Below are positions 1 to 12,395 of a stretch of 64,000 nt of DNA, piece by piece (within the stretch, counting starts at the first letter, position 1; the number at the start of each line of letters is the position of its first letter). The DNA comes from Blumeriella jaapii (lineage: Eukaryota; Ascomycota; Leotiomycetes; Helotiales; Drepanopezizaceae): positions 764,501 through 828,500 of the forward strand of contig VWND01000010.1 of NCBI GenBank assembly GCA_009599575.1. Direction: 5' to 3'. The position numbers and the translations under genes were made by a program. A model generated the notes under the pieces. The model ran no database searches. It was not told the origin of the DNA and saw nothing but the letters and a program-made list of their open reading frames with translations.

Positions 1-2399
1 TTTTTAAGTTTTATTAATTTTTACAAACGTTTTATTAAAAACTACGCTAAGCTTTGCCGATTTATTACAAATCTTTTAAAAAAAATACAACGAAAAAAAA
101 TATCGGGCTTTTTTCGTTTTTTATTCGAAGCGAAGCTCGCTTTTTTATTTTTAAAAAAAAAGTTTTGCCAAGCACCGATTTTACGCTATTTCGATTTTCG
201 ATTAAAAATCTAAATCGAAACAAACGCTTCGAAATTCGTTATAAACGAAATATTATTTCAATTGTTCGAAAAAAATGCGAGGGCACGTTAACATTTTATC
301 GCATATTATTCGAAAAAGTTTTTTTTTATAAAACAAAAATATAAAATTTACGACGCTAAATTAATAATTATAATTTACGTTTTCAAATAGTAAAGCCAAT
401 ATTTACGTAGCGCTTTCGACGTTATTATTATACGTATAAATCACTATAATCTAAAATATTTTCTTACGAAAAAACGTTTAAACGGACGTTAAGCGAAATG
501 GGCCGACGAGCTAGTTAAATACGATTTTGCAATCGAATATAAAACAAAAGTTTTTAATCCGGCGAATGATTTTTTCCGCCGGCCAAATTTAAAAAAAAAT
601 TTAAAAAAAAACGATAAGCAGCTGTTTACGCTGCATCGTAAGCTAAAACTAGTTTATTTAAGAAATTTTAAAATGTTTTCCGTAATAAAAACACGCCTAA
701 AATCGAAGCATAAATTATTTCGCGCCGATAAGTATTCGAAGCTTTTGTTAACGGGATCAAAAAATAAAAAGCAAGCGGGAAAAAGCCGAATAAAAGGTTT
801 TTTCGCCGGATTATTTTTTGTTAATATTATTAATTATAAATAATATATACCACGAAGCGTAGCCGTTATATTACTATAATCCGAAACGGCTAATAACGAG
901 CTAATAAAACCGATTTATAAAACTATTTTTAAATTGCAAAAATCTGATTTTTTGTATTATAGAAAACGTACGAATCGGCTTCGTAAAACAATCGAGCCGG
1001 GTCCGAAAAACATTAGCGTATAGGCCAAAATAAATTATTACGTTATAAAAAACGTGCGTATATTCCGAATAAAAGCGTTATTAAAAGCGAAATATTAAAA
1101 ATTAATTACGACGACCCGACCGCCGGCTATTAAAGCTTTCGGCGAACGCTAGAATTGGTCGAAAAAAAATATTTCTGGCCTGGTTTACGAGGCGACGTAA
1201 AACGTTACGTTAATACGTATGAAAAGTATTAAAAAAGCAAGCTTAAAAAGCACCGATCTTATAGCGAATTAATTTTTTTTTCGACTTTTACAAAATCTTA
1301 GGAAAAAATAATTATAGATTTTATTACGAGTTTATTTTTTAGTAAAAAACGAAATCGTATTTACGATTCGATATTCGTTATAATAAACCGATATACGAAG
1401 CTGTCGAAATATATACCGATATAAAAAACGATTTTAATTTTAAATTTAACTAAAATATTTATACAACACGTTTACAAAAATTTTGGCTGTTTTAAAAGGA
1501 TTATTACAAATAAAAGGTCAGTTTTTATTAATAAATTCTGGTTTTTAATAATATTTCACTTATAAATACGACGTCGATTAAACACCGCTTTCCATTTTCA
1601 AACAAATAGCCAAACGGAACGTTAAAATTAAATTTTAAAATTTTATTTTCGTACGTATTGCGATTATCGACAAAACGATTAAGCTACGAAGCTTGCTTTA
1701 GCCGAGTTTACGTATAACAACTCGATATACGCTTTTACGGATTCTATTTTTTTTCGCATATTATACGGCTTTTACCCAGAACTTGATAGCAACGTCGAAA
1801 GCGACGTTGTAAAAAAAAAGATACCGTCAGCGGAAAAACGAATTAAAATATTACAAAAAAAAAAAAAAATATTTAATAAAAAGCTAAAAAAAATCAACGC
1901 GAATTATAAAAGATTTTACGACGTTAAACACAAAAAAACTAGATTTCAAATAAGCGATAAAATATTATTATTAATCAAAAACCTTCGACAGCTGCGATTT
2001 TTTCGAAAGCTTTTAAATAAATATTTAAAGCCTTTTAAAATTAAGCGAATTATATACGAATACGGCCAAATTTATTAATTCGAATTTTTTTTTTAATATC
2101 GTATTTACGATATTTTTCACGTTTTCCTATTAAAATCTTGGCAGGATCGGAACGATACCGAGCCGAAAAATAATATAATAAAATTTTAAAAACCCGAAAA
2201 ATACAAAGTCAAATTAATATAAACTTATAAAAATATAAAAAAAAGCCGATATTACTTGGTGCGATAGAAAGGTTATTTATTAAACGAAGATTCGTAAAAG
2301 CTAAAAAACTATTTTACGAACGCAAAAAAAGTTGTAAAAAAATATTTAAAAAATACGACAAGTAATAGCAACGCAACGAAGCAGTAATAAATGCGCGCC

Positions 2400-2430
<31 letters not shown>

Positions 2431-4009
2431 CACTTAAAAAACCTTAGAACCGCCGTTTAAACCAATTTATTTTTATTATTATTTTTTTTTTTATCGTTAT
2501 CGCCATTTTTTTCAGATTCAGAAGCAGCGGCAAATTAAAAAGAATTAATATCAAACGAATTCGCAAAATATTCGATTTATTTTAATTAAAATTTTTACAA
2601 TAGCCGTAATCGAATCCTGAATTGCAATTACGATATTTTCGTAGAAATTCAAAATTTAATCCAATTGGTCAGAATGGATTCGAGCGACGTTTTCGAAACG
2701 TCGGAAAATACGTTTTATACTGGCGTCGTTAAAAAAAAGGATCGGCGCAGCCAAGGCTTCTAAAACAGCAGCAGCCGCCAAACCGGCAAAAACGGGCGCA
2801 GCAGCAGCGGCGGCAGCCCGAGCCGCGGCGCGATTCGTACGACTTTCGATTATTATAAAAGCCGAAGCGTTATCTTTTTTTAAACGATTTATATAAGCGT
2901 TGTAAATAATAAAATCGATAAAAATTTTAGCAAAAACTTTGGCTTCGGTAGCAAAAGAAAAAAAGGCGGCAGCGGTTATAGCAGTATCGAAACGATTTAT
3001 AAAATCGTTAAGGCCCGCGAAAAGTATTTGCGCCTTAATGGCGCGTGCGGCAGGAATTTGTAGCTAATTAAAAGCGAGTTCGAATAAAAGTTTAAAGGAT
3101 TTACAGAAAAGTATTGAATGTGCGAAGTTTTGCAGCGGTTGCATTTTACGCTGAAAAGTTCGAAAACGCAAAAAGGCAAAAAGTCCGCTGTAATATTTTC
3201 GCGTAAAATCAGGCGGGCGCACCGAAAGCAGATAAAAATCAAAAGCATTTTAAAAATTCGCGGCGAACGCGGCGAGAAACAGTTAATTGAAATAAAAAAA
3301 AAAGCTAATAAAAAAATGAAAATAAAAAAAAAAAAAAAAAAAATTAAGCAGGAAAATTGCGGCCATTTTAAAAAAAAAGGCCTTTTTAACGAAAATGCGA
3401 GCGCTACCGAAAACAAAAAAAACAAAACAGCAGAACAGCTATAATTCACGACCGAAAGCGGAAAAACAGCTACAATTTACGACCGAAAGCGAAAAAGACC
3501 GTATATTATTTCGAAAGCGTAACGTACGTTATATACGGAAACATACGTACAAAAAAATCAATCGCTTTTAGGAACCAAAGGCTTAAAAAGAAGGGTAATA
3601 TCAGGAATCAATATCACGTATATAAATCAGATGATCCGCCAAAACCTTTTGCTTTCTACCAATTTTCGAATAACATTTTTTGCGAATAGGCCGTAGAGGC
3701 CGGATAATATTATAAAAATTGAAAATGATATTTAAATAAAACATTTTATAGAAATAATTGCTAAAAAATCAGTTATTAAAATTATATTAAAAAAAATAAA
3801 AAAAGGTCGGGATAAAGGCTAGAAAAGCATATTAAATAAAGTTCGCCTAATTTCCTAGGAAATACTTTTTTCGAGGACTCCATCCCTCCTTTTGTATTTA
3901 TACACGCCTTACTAAAAATGTAGAAGGTAGAGATCAGTCTGATTATTAATCCAACCTTATCTAAGCTCTATTATCTGAATTAGTATTTCCCTGCCTTTCA
4001 ATCCTTACA
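1..4009 (+). mobile_element. Ty3/Gypsy LTR retrotransposon Gypsy-A, copy 1 (3' part, decayed)
   Basis: This is the 3' two thirds of a Gypsy element; its 5' end lies outside the window. It is colinear with 17037-21045 over its whole length. In order one can read the RNase H-like end of reverse transcriptase (about 54-344), the integrase zinc-binding region with the motif KYFWPGLRGDVKRYVNT (about 1165-1225), the integrase core, a tail region, an extra 3' region (about 2560-3580), a purine tract and the 3' LTR. Every reading frame is broken by stops, and the base changes against the other copy are almost all transitions. Known of the family: RT/RNase H/integrase order defines Ty3/Gypsy. Inferred: inactive and RIP-mutated. 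Strand is set by the pol order and by the purine tract just before the LTR. Confidence 0.85.
3599..4009 (+). repeat. 3' LTR of Gypsy-A copy 1 (411 bp)
   Basis: One of four copies of the same LTR (also 5314-5726, 7673-8083 and 20633-21045). It follows a purine tract ending in AGGG (about 3587-3595) and ends in CCTTACA. The expected starting TG has become TA, a G-to-A change typical of RIP. The left LTR of this copy is outside the window, so a target-site duplication cannot be tested. Confidence 0.8.
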
Positions 4010-4274
4010 AAACCTTTACCGGAAGCTGGAACAAATAAATTGTATACAATAAAATGTTATTTGTATTATTCTAAGTCTGACTAGCGAGCTTTCCGCAAAA
4101 AACGGAAGGTTCGGGCTCGCTTAATCAGTCGCTCGGAAAAACTAATTTCCGAAAAGGCTCGTTATCACGTAATTACGAGCCTTTCCGAGCTCCAGGAACA
4201 TTTAACTACTGAAAGCGTACAGAAAGAATAAATCTGAAACAAAAAAAATAAAAGGAAATAAAGGAATGTAAATA
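4010..4274. other. Less-mutated 265-bp block with clustered inverted repeats
   Basis: This lies between two Gypsy-A fragments and is visibly richer in G and C than its surroundings. It holds two hairpins. The first pairs AGCGAGC (4083-4089) with GCTCGCT (4115-4121) around an inner CTTTCCG/CGGAAGG stem. The second pairs GCTCGGAAA (4131-4139) with TTTCCGAGC (4182-4190), with a competing inner pair AAAGGCTCGT (4153-4162) and ACGAGCCTTT (4175-4184). No ORF or known element was recognised. It may be unique flanking DNA that escaped RIP, or a remnant of a small palindromic element. Confidence 0.5.
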
Positions 4275-5030
4275 TAGCGCAATATATTCGATTTATCCTA
4301 ATTAAAGCTTTTACGATAGCCGTAATCGAATATTAAATTGCAACCACGATATTCTCGTAGAAATCCAAAATTTAATTCAACTGGTCAAAATAGGTCCGAA
4401 CGACGTTTTCGAAACGTCGGAAAATATATTTTATATTAGCGTCGTTAAAAAGAAAAGCCGGCGCAGCCAAGGCTTTTAAAACAGCAGCAGCCGCCAAACC
4501 GGCAGAAACGGGCGCAGCAGCGGCAGCGACAGCCCGAGCCGCGGCGCGATTCGCACGATTTTCGATTATTATAAAAGCCGAAGCGTTATTTTTTTTTAAA
4601 CGATTTATATAAACGTCGTAAATAATAAAATCGATAAAAGTTTTAACAAAAGCTTTGGCTTCGGCAGCAAAAAAAAAAAAAACGGCAGCGGCAATAATAA
4701 TATCGAAACGATTTATAAAATCGTTAAAGCCCGCGAAAAATATTTGCGCCTCGGTAACGCGTACGGCAAAAACTTATAATTAATTAAAAGCGAATTCGAA
4801 TAAAAGTTTAAAGGATTTATAAAAAAATATTAAATATACGAAGCTTTGCAGCGGTTGCATTTTATGCTAAAAAATTCGAAAACGCAAAAAAGCAAAAAGT
4901 CCGCTATAATGCTTTCGCGTAAAATTAAACGGGCGCACCGAAAACAAATAGAAATCAAAAGCATTTTAAAAGTTCGCGGCGAACGCGACGAAAAGCAATT
5001 AATTAAAATAAAAAAAAACTAATAAAAAAA

Positions 5031-5061
<31 letters not shown>

Positions 5062-5726
5062 AAGCAGGAAAATAGCGGCCATTTTAAAAAAAAAACTTTT
5101 TTAACGAAAATGCGAACGCTACCGAAAACAAAAAAAACAAAACAGCAAAACAGCTATAATTCACGACCAAAAGCGAAAAAAACAGTTATAATTCACGATC
5201 AAAAGCGAACGAAACCGTACGTTATTTCGAAAGCGTAACGCACGTCATATACGAAAATATACGTATAAAGAAATTAATCGCTTTAAAAACCAAAGGCCTA
5301 AAAAAAAGGGTAATATCAGAAACCAACATCACGTGTATAAATCAGATGATCCGTCAAAACCTTCTGCTTTCTACCAACCCTCGAATAATACTCGCTACGA
5401 ATAGGCCGTAAAAGCCGAATAATATTATAAAAGCTGAAAATAATATTTAAATAAAACATTTTATAAAAATAATTATTAAAAAACCAGTTATTAAAGTTAT
5501 ATTAAAAAGGATAAAAAAAGGTCGGAATAAAAGCTGGAAAAGCATATTAAATAAAATTCGCCTGGTTTCCTGGAAAATACTTTTTTCGAGGGCTCCACCC
5601 CTCCTTTTGTACTTATACACGCCTTCTACTAGAAATATAAAAAGTAAAGATCAGTCTGACTATTAACCCAATCTTATCTGAGCTCTATTGTCTAAACTAG
5701 TGTTTCCCTGCCTTTTAATCTTTACA
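4275..5726 (+). mobile_element. Gypsy-A copy 2 (5'-truncated 3' fragment)
   Basis: This repeats the extra 3' region plus LTR of copy 1 (aligning to about 2570-4009) and of copy 3 (about 19590-21045). Everything 5' of the extra region (gag, protease, RT, integrase) is missing, so it is a truncated or partly deleted insertion. Its right end abuts the minus-strand Copia reverse transcriptase at 5727, so it probably interrupted that element. All frames are broken; long A runs replace what was probably a lysine- and glutamate-rich coding stretch. Confidence 0.75.
5314..5726 (+). repeat. 3' LTR of Gypsy-A copy 2 (413 bp)
   Basis: Same LTR as at 3599, 7673 and 20633. It is preceded by an A-rich purine tract ending in GGG (to 5310) and ends in TTTACA at 5726. 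The TG start is changed to TA. The next base begins the disrupted Copia reverse transcriptase. Confidence 0.8.
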
Positions 5727-6002
5727 GTTTTTGCAATTAAATATACCGAATCTGTTTAAGACTTTATTAATATAGGCATTTTGGCAAAAAAAAATAATAT
5801 ATATTATTTTATTTTTAATAATACGAATATTTAAAAAGTATTTTGCTTTTTTTTGCGATTGCATATCGAAAAAAGCATGCAAATCTTTTTTAAATTTATC
5901 GAAAACAAAGCTTTTTTTGGCTAATATTAAAAAATCGTCGACGTAGATAACGATGCAAATCTTAATAGTTTTATTAATATAAACGCAATTATCGGTTTTC
6001 AT
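5715..6002 (-). pseudogene. Copia reverse transcriptase fragment (YVDD motif)
   Basis: A 95-codon open stretch covers part of the RNA-dependent DNA polymerase domain of a Ty1/Copia polyprotein. The sequence VIYVDDFLIL contains the two catalytic aspartates of RT motif C, and a later stretch resembles the Copia 'F-x-M-x-x-x-x-x-A-x-Y-F-L' region. It is cut at its 3' side by the Gypsy-A copy 2 LTR (the last few codons lie inside that LTR) and has many AT-biased substitutions. It is a relic inside the Copia element, not a gene. Confidence 0.75.
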
Positions 6003-7672
6003 AAGGTGAAAGTTAAGCTTAGCTAGCTTCGTACGAAGCTTGGTTTGCTAAAATCGTAGGGATTGCTTAAAACCGTACAGAGCTTTAAGCAATTTAAAAC
6101 AATGGTTATAAATAAGTTTGGTTTTTAATTCGATTTAATCAGAAGGAGATTTAACGTAAATATCGTTATTTGTATTATTGTTTAAAAATGCAATTTCCAT
6201 ATCGTATTATTTAAATTCGTAATTTATTATAGTAGCAATATTAATAGCGATTTTTCAAACAGCCGATTTGCAAATATCAGCGTAAGTTTAATTATAATTT
6301 CGATCGTATTTTTAAAAAAAATCTTAAACGACGAATCGGACTTTGTATTTGTTAATTTTACCGTTTTTATTTTTCTTAAATTTAAATAATAATTTGAAAT
6401 CTAAAATGCGATAATTTTTAGAAACGTTTGCTTTTTTTATAATAGTCCAGGTTTTTTTATATAAAAATGATTTGTATTTCTTAATTATAGTAAAACGCTA
6501 TTGATTTCCGTCAATCCTAGCAAAAGTCTTTTTAAATATATAAAAGTCGTTTGTAAAAAAGAACTTATTAAAGCCAGCGGCGAAAGCGTAGTTGTATAAA
6601 AACGTGTTAAAATTAAATGCGACGTTTTTAAATAGTCTGTCGAAGCGTATATTAATTCGTTTAAATAAAAAAACAGTAGGCCAGACTTTTCTAGCTTTAG
6701 TTTTCTTAGTAATAAAAGCTGGTGATAGTACAGCGATTTCGTTTATTTCAGATGCGATAATTGCATTATCTGAGTTATTATTGTTTTACTAATTTTTTTT
6801 ATATAATTTAGAAAGTTCTTTATTATTATTTTCTTTTTTTAATTTATTATTAATAACTTAATTATTATTATAATCGTCTAGTATAAGATTTCCATCCAAA
6901 TCATTTTTAGCTAGAAGTATATCAGGCTGATTAGATTCGAGCTGGAAATGGGGGTCGGTAATAAAATTATTTTTATTAAATCTTATATAAAAAAATCTGA
7001 TAATTTTGTTTTTAGTTTTAACAAAAACGTAAATTTTTTAAATATTATTTTTTTCAAATCCAATAAGAATTCCTACTTCGGCTCTGGAGGTAAGCTTACG
7101 ATTTTGAATACGTCGTTTAAATTCGATGAAAACGTAGATTTTATAATTTAAAACTCGAAAATATTTGACCGAAGGCTTATATTTCACCTTTGGCTAAACG
7201 TTATTCTAAAAAGCTTAATAAAAGGTTTTACTACCCAATTAAATATTAGCCGTGAAATTAGTAATATAAATTACAGCCAGTAGAGTTTTGGCCATAAAAA
7301 CTCCGGAATTTCCTGATCAATTGTAGCAGTTCGAAGCTTTTTTATTAAAATGCGAATCGAACGTTCTGATCGACCGTTTTGCTTTAGAATATAAAAAGTA
7401 GATTCTTCTAGAATTATTTTAAAATGCTTAGCTAGCTTTCGCATTTGCGTAAAACTGTATTTCTTGCTTTTATTACAACGCTATTTTTTAATTGTACGAT
7501 TGTATTAGATTTTAGTAAAGCGGATTATTTTTTTATTAATTTGAAAAGCTTTATTTTTCTTAAAATATATATAATCTTAACGAGCTATAAATGCAAAGCA
7601 GGTAAAGATCGAAGCATATTTATGGCCGTAAATACCGTTTGGAATAAAATATATTATATCGACGTGCAATTT
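5727..7672 (-). mobile_element. Ty1/Copia retrotransposon, downstream pol segment (integrase end and RT, decayed)
   Basis: Reading on the minus strand from 7672 downward, the segment carries the end of the integrase, with the motif QNGRSERSIRI (about 7340-7390) typical of Copia integrases. Below it is part of the reverse transcriptase with the catalytic motif YVDDFLILAKK inside the open frame 5715-6002. The upstream half of the same element resumes at 21046, across the Gypsy-A insertion; the protein line runs through the junction, with the five bases AATTT (7668-7672 and 21046-21050) duplicated. The C-terminal part of RT, RNase H and the 3' LTR are absent because Gypsy-A copy 2 abuts at 5726. 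Frames are broken and AT-rich; inactive. Confidence 0.8.
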
Positions 7673-8083
7673 TGTCAGGAACCAACATCACGTGTATAAG
7701 TCAGGTGATCCGCCAAAACCCTCTGCCTTCTACCAATTCTCGAATAATACTTTCTGCGGATAAGCCGTGGGGGCCGGATAATACTATAAGGGCTGAAAAT
7801 AATATTTAAATAAAACATTTTATAGGAATAATTGCTAAAACCAATTATTAGGGTTATATTAAGAAAGATAAGAAAAGGTCGGAATAAAAGCTGAAAAAGC
7901 ATATTAAATAAAGCTCGCCTGGTTTCCTAGAAAATACTTTTTTCGAGGGCTCCACCCCTTCTTTTGTACTTATATACGCTTTTTATTAAAAATATAGAAA
8001 GTAAAAATTAATTTAATTATTAATTCAATTTTATCTGAGCTTTATTATCTGAATTAATATTTCTTTGCTTTTTAATCTTTATA
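7673..8083 (+). repeat. 5' LTR of Gypsy-A copy 3
   Basis: Starts TGTCAGG and corresponds base for base, apart from transitions, to the 3' LTR at 20633-21045. It is the only one of the four copies that still has the canonical TG start. It is flanked on the left by the target-site duplication AATTT. No convincing primer binding site can be read directly after it, because the following bases are AT-saturated. Confidence 0.85.
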
Positions 8084-9046
8084 TTTTGATTTTTTTATTT
8101 ATCGAAACGGCAATTCGATATTATTAAAATAATTTTCTATTATATTACTACATTTATATCGTTATTATCGATATTATAATTTTTCGCACTCGCAGAAAAC
8201 AGGCATTTTTAGCTATTTAAAAAAACTTAACATTTTCGGCTGCTTAAAAAAACCTCGTATTATCGTTTTTCCTGACGTTATTAATTTTATTAAAAGTCGA
8301 AAATATCTTATTATTAAGACGCGACGACTTTCTAACTTTTTTTATCGAAGAAATTATTAAAAAAGGCCACGCTTAAAGCGATTCGAAAAAACTTTTCACC
8401 GAAACTTTAATTTATTTGGCTAATAAACGAATCCGCGCCGAATAAAAAAAAAACGATAAACGTAAAAAAATAAAAGAAATACGAATTAAAATAAAACAGA
8501 AAAAAACTGAAAAAAAAAATTTACGAAACAATTAAAAAACTCGAAAAAACCAAAAAACGCCGAAACGAATTTCGAAAAAAAATTAAACAATTCTAACGAG
8601 AATTTAACGCTTTCGAAAATATCGAAAAAAAGGTTTTTATATTTTCTAACACCGCCCCAACTGAAAAAAAACAAAAAATAACCTAAGCCGGCGATTATTA
8701 TAAAATATCTTCGAAGCATTACGATAATAATACTTATTAAAAACGATTTAGCATTTTTTTTAAGCATATTATATCTTTTGTAAAAAACATAGCGAATTCG
8801 AGCCGAAAAGCATTAAAAATAAAAAACTTTTTAATATATCGAAAAAAAAATATTAAAAAAGCTTAATTTTTTATTCGACGTGCAAAACGAAATTTCCGTT
8901 AAAATAAAAAGATAATATTTTGTATTAATCAAAAAAAAATTAACGTTTGTGTTTTAGCTTTCGACGATAAAATAAAAAAAAAATGAATCGGATACGAACG
9001 ACGTTTTACGAACATTCGAATTATATAAAACGATTTTAAAAAATGG

Positions 9047-9374
9047 ATGTTAAACTTTTTAATAAATACGAAAAATCGAAAAATCGCGGCTTCGAATTTA
9101 TACGATAAAACGAAGCAAAAAAAGCATAAATCAATTAATAATTTCGTTGTTTATTTGAATAATTTCGAACAGCAGTTGCAAATAACAAACGATACGATTA
9201 AAAAAAAAATGCTTTTCGCAAAACTTCGATCTACTTTTCGAAAAGAAATTATTAAACAAAATAATATTACAGCTATAAGCTCGTACGAAAAATTAGTATT
9301 AATCGTTCGTCGTATCGAAAATATTAATAAAATTATTAACGACGAAACGAAAAATAATAAACGACGAAACGAAC

Positions 9375-9407
<33 letters not shown>

Positions 9408-9436
9408 TATATTTACGATTAAAGCTTAAAAGCTAG
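9047..9436 (+). pseudogene. Gypsy-A gag fragment
   Basis: A 129-codon open stretch resembles a retrotransposon Gag capsid domain: an alpha-helical sequence with an F-x-x-x-L spacing (NNFEQQLQ, MLFAKLRSTFRKEI) followed by a run of lysine codons. It sits 5' of the protease and RT regions of the same element, as expected. Downstream (about 9630-9665) a degraded Y-K-C-x-K-K-G-H stretch may be the remains of a zinc knuckle. Frame length is far below a normal gag, and flanking frames are stopped. Relic, not an active gene. Confidence 0.55.
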
Positions 9437-10319
9437 AACAGATATATACCGTTTTCGATTCGAAAATACGTTACAAAAAGAAAAACGAAAGCGAAAAAAC
9501 GATAATTTTAATAAAATCCTTTGAAATCTTAGAATTTTTAACGATTTTTTTTATTTTTCGAAATACAGTCGCTGCTAAAAAAAAAAGCATCGTATAACCA
9601 ATTATCCAAAAGTCGAATATTATAAATGTAATAAAAAAAGATATATAATTTTAAACTGCTCCGAAGCTAATAAATCTAAAAATTCGGAAAAAGCTTTCGC
9701 TTGATTTTAATTTCGTCGCTGCTAATAAAATCGAACGAAAAAAAAAAGCAAAAAATAATAATTTCAGTCGAAATTAAAAAAGCTAAAAGCGAAACTTATA
9801 CGAAACGAGCTTTTATCGATTACGGCGCGAAAAAAAACTACGTAATTTAAAAGTTATTAGTTAAATATAAATAAAAATCAATTCAAAAACGTATTAATTT
9901 ATTTACGGTTGAAAGAAAAAAAGTAATTATTTACGGCACGCATACGCAATTTATTCGCGCTATTAATAATTATAAAACAATTAAAAAAATACAAAGCGAT
10001 TTCGTGGCTTGCGATATAAATATCCCCGGGATTTTACTTATTTTAAGGTTTTTTTGGTTGCGAAATATCGATTCCGTTATAAGTTTTCGAGCTAAATCGT
10101 AGCGATATTTAATCGAACGCTTATAGCTTAATTTCGTTATAATTAAACGTTTTAAAAAGGAATTCAAAAGGGAACAAGCGTTTTGTATCGTTTTAAAAAA
10201 AGCTATTAAAAAACAGCATTAATTACTTTTTAAATACGACGATTACGCCGACGTGTTTAACGATACCGCCGCGGTTATTCTAGCTTTTTATTATTTTATA
10301 AAGCATCGAATAAATCTCG

Positions 10320-10750
10320 CGGAAAAAAAAGATCTTTTTTAGAAACCAGTTTATTTTTTATCGGAATTTAAATTTACCGAATTACGCGAATATTTCGATT
10401 CGAGCTTAGAAAAAGGCTGGATAAAAAGGTTTATTAGCTTTGCCGGCGCACCGGTAATATTTATACCGAAAAAAAACGGAAGTTTACGATTATACGTCGA
10501 TTATAAAAGTTTAAACGCAATTACGGTTAAAAATCGAACCCTTTTATTTTTTATAAGCGAAACTTTAAATCGTTTAAAAAAAATTAAAATATTTATTAAG
10601 CTAGATTTTATTTAGGCGTATCACCGCTTTCGAATAAAAAAAAAAGATAAATAAAAGATTGCGTTTCGTATTCGTTACGAACATTTCGAATACTGCGTAT
10701 TACTTTTCGGCCTTTCGAACGCACCAATAATTTTCCAAGCGTATATTAAT
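10320..10750 (+). pseudogene. Gypsy-A reverse transcriptase, N-terminal half (split by insertion)
   Basis: The plus strand encodes recognisable RT segments: a pre-RT F-T-E-L-R-E-Y motif (about 10370), then FIPKKNGSLRLYVDYKSLN (about 10462-10515) and FGLSNAP (about 10704-10725). Internal stops replace tryptophan and glutamine codons, as RIP would do. The frame stops at 10750, where Gypsy-B is inserted after TTAAT, and resumes at 16748 with the YFDD motif. So a single palm domain is split by about 6 kb. Confidence 0.75.
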
Positions 10751-10922
10751 TGTAAGGGGGCGAACGAGCAGAAGGTTCGTAAATGATTTGCATTGACTAC
10801 GAGGTTCTAAGTTAGAGGTGTCGCGAAGTTTAAGATACAATGTGTGCGGGCTCCGATGTTACGTGATAACAACGTGATTTTCGGACCACGTGATTAACGA
10901 ACTGACGTTTTATTTTTTTATA
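10751..10922 (-). repeat. Gypsy-B 3' LTR (left copy, more heavily mutated)
   Basis: 172 bp beginning TGTAAGG on the plus strand. Compared with the right LTR it has about a dozen C-to-T changes, including the loss of the CCCC run near its end, which reads as T here. It contains degraded copies of an ACGTGAC motif. It is flanked on the left by the duplication TTAAT. Confidence 0.85.
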
Positions 10923-12395
10923 TATGGTTTTCCTTTCTATTTTTTACTTAATTTCTTCGTCGTCGGAATTTATTTCTATAAATCGAGCTTCGTTCGCGAG
11001 GCGTTTTTGTAAACGAATGCGGGATTTAGCTGGAATAGTAAAAAAAGTGGTAGTAAAGGCAGGCTTTTTTAGTTTCGGAAGCAGAACAACTGATTTTTTT
11101 GTAATAAAAAAGGAATTAATAACAGTTTTTTTGTGTTTGATAACGGTTGTAAAAGCCTTTTTTGATAATAAAAGTTCGTTTTCGTTATTTATCGATTTGG
11201 CACGTTTTTTGTTGGCAATTTTGGTTTTAGCCAGTTTTGCTTTGGTCGGGTGAGGTTTTTGAAGAAAACGTATAATAAATTCAGCTATAAAATTGTGTGC
11301 GTTAATAACGTTTTTTAATGGTTTTTAAGATTAGTTTTCGGCGTTGTAGCTACGCTATTGTATTAAATAGAAAAAATTAGGGTTTCGTTTAGAATCGAGA
11401 ATGGCGTTTATAGCTTATAGCAAGCTTTCGTTTGCGTCGATAAAAACAGATGGAAAAGGGGGTTTGTTTTTTTGCCTTGGGAAGAGGTCGTTGTAGGCAG
11501 GTTTGAGCAGATTGGTATGAAAAACAAAATATAATAGTTTTTGCTCGAAAAGTAATTTCAGCTTGTAATTGTAAAAGCCTAAAACTTCGGCGATTTTGTA
11601 AAAATCGTAGAATTTGTTGTTTAGTTTTTTAATTGGTTTGATAAAGGTTATATTGCGTTTGTTAAGAAACACGTTATTTTTTTTATTTTATAAGCAAAAG
11701 CTGATTGGCGTTGTTAATTAAAAATAGTATTTTTGGTCGGCCAACGCTAAAATCAGATTTATACGTAAAAGTAGTTTTAACTTTTTTATTTTGTCGGCGA
11801 AATCGTTTTTTTTCGTATTTGCTATTCGCAAAATGCGTGAAATGGAATCTAGAATAAGCTTAGGTGAAAAAAAGCTTATTCGGGGATGGAAGCTTTTGTT
11901 GGCGTAAAAAGGGGAAACTCCGGTAGAAGCGTTTACAGCGTTATTCGCTGCGAATTTAGCTAAAGGGAGCCAGTTTTCCCAATTTCCTTAAGCGTATTCG
12001 ACGAATTATTTCAAATAGAAAAATAGATAGGCGTTCGCGTTTTCGGTTTGGCCGTTTGTTTCGGGGTGAAAGCTGATGGATAACGTAATATTGGTTTCGA
12101 GACGGTAATTAATAGCTTTCCAGAATTATGAAACAAACAGGGAATTTCGGTCTGAAATTATAAAGTCGGAAAAATTATATAAACGCCAGATATTCCTGCA
12201 AAACAATTTGGCTAAATCTGTCGCTTTTATAGCTGTATAGCAGGCTGTATAATATCGTTTTTTGATAAGGCGACAAATTACTATTATAATTAGGTTATTT
12301 CGACTTTTATGCTTTTTTATTGGAAAAGGGTTTATAAAATCGACCGATATATGGTTTCAACGGCGTAAAAGAATAGGTAGAAATTTGAAGAGTTT

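Noticed and set aside
2997..3449. 150-codon minus-strand ORF
   Set aside because: It is antisense to the lysine-rich extra region of Gypsy-A; the phenylalanine runs are reverse reads of A-rich tracts made by RIP.
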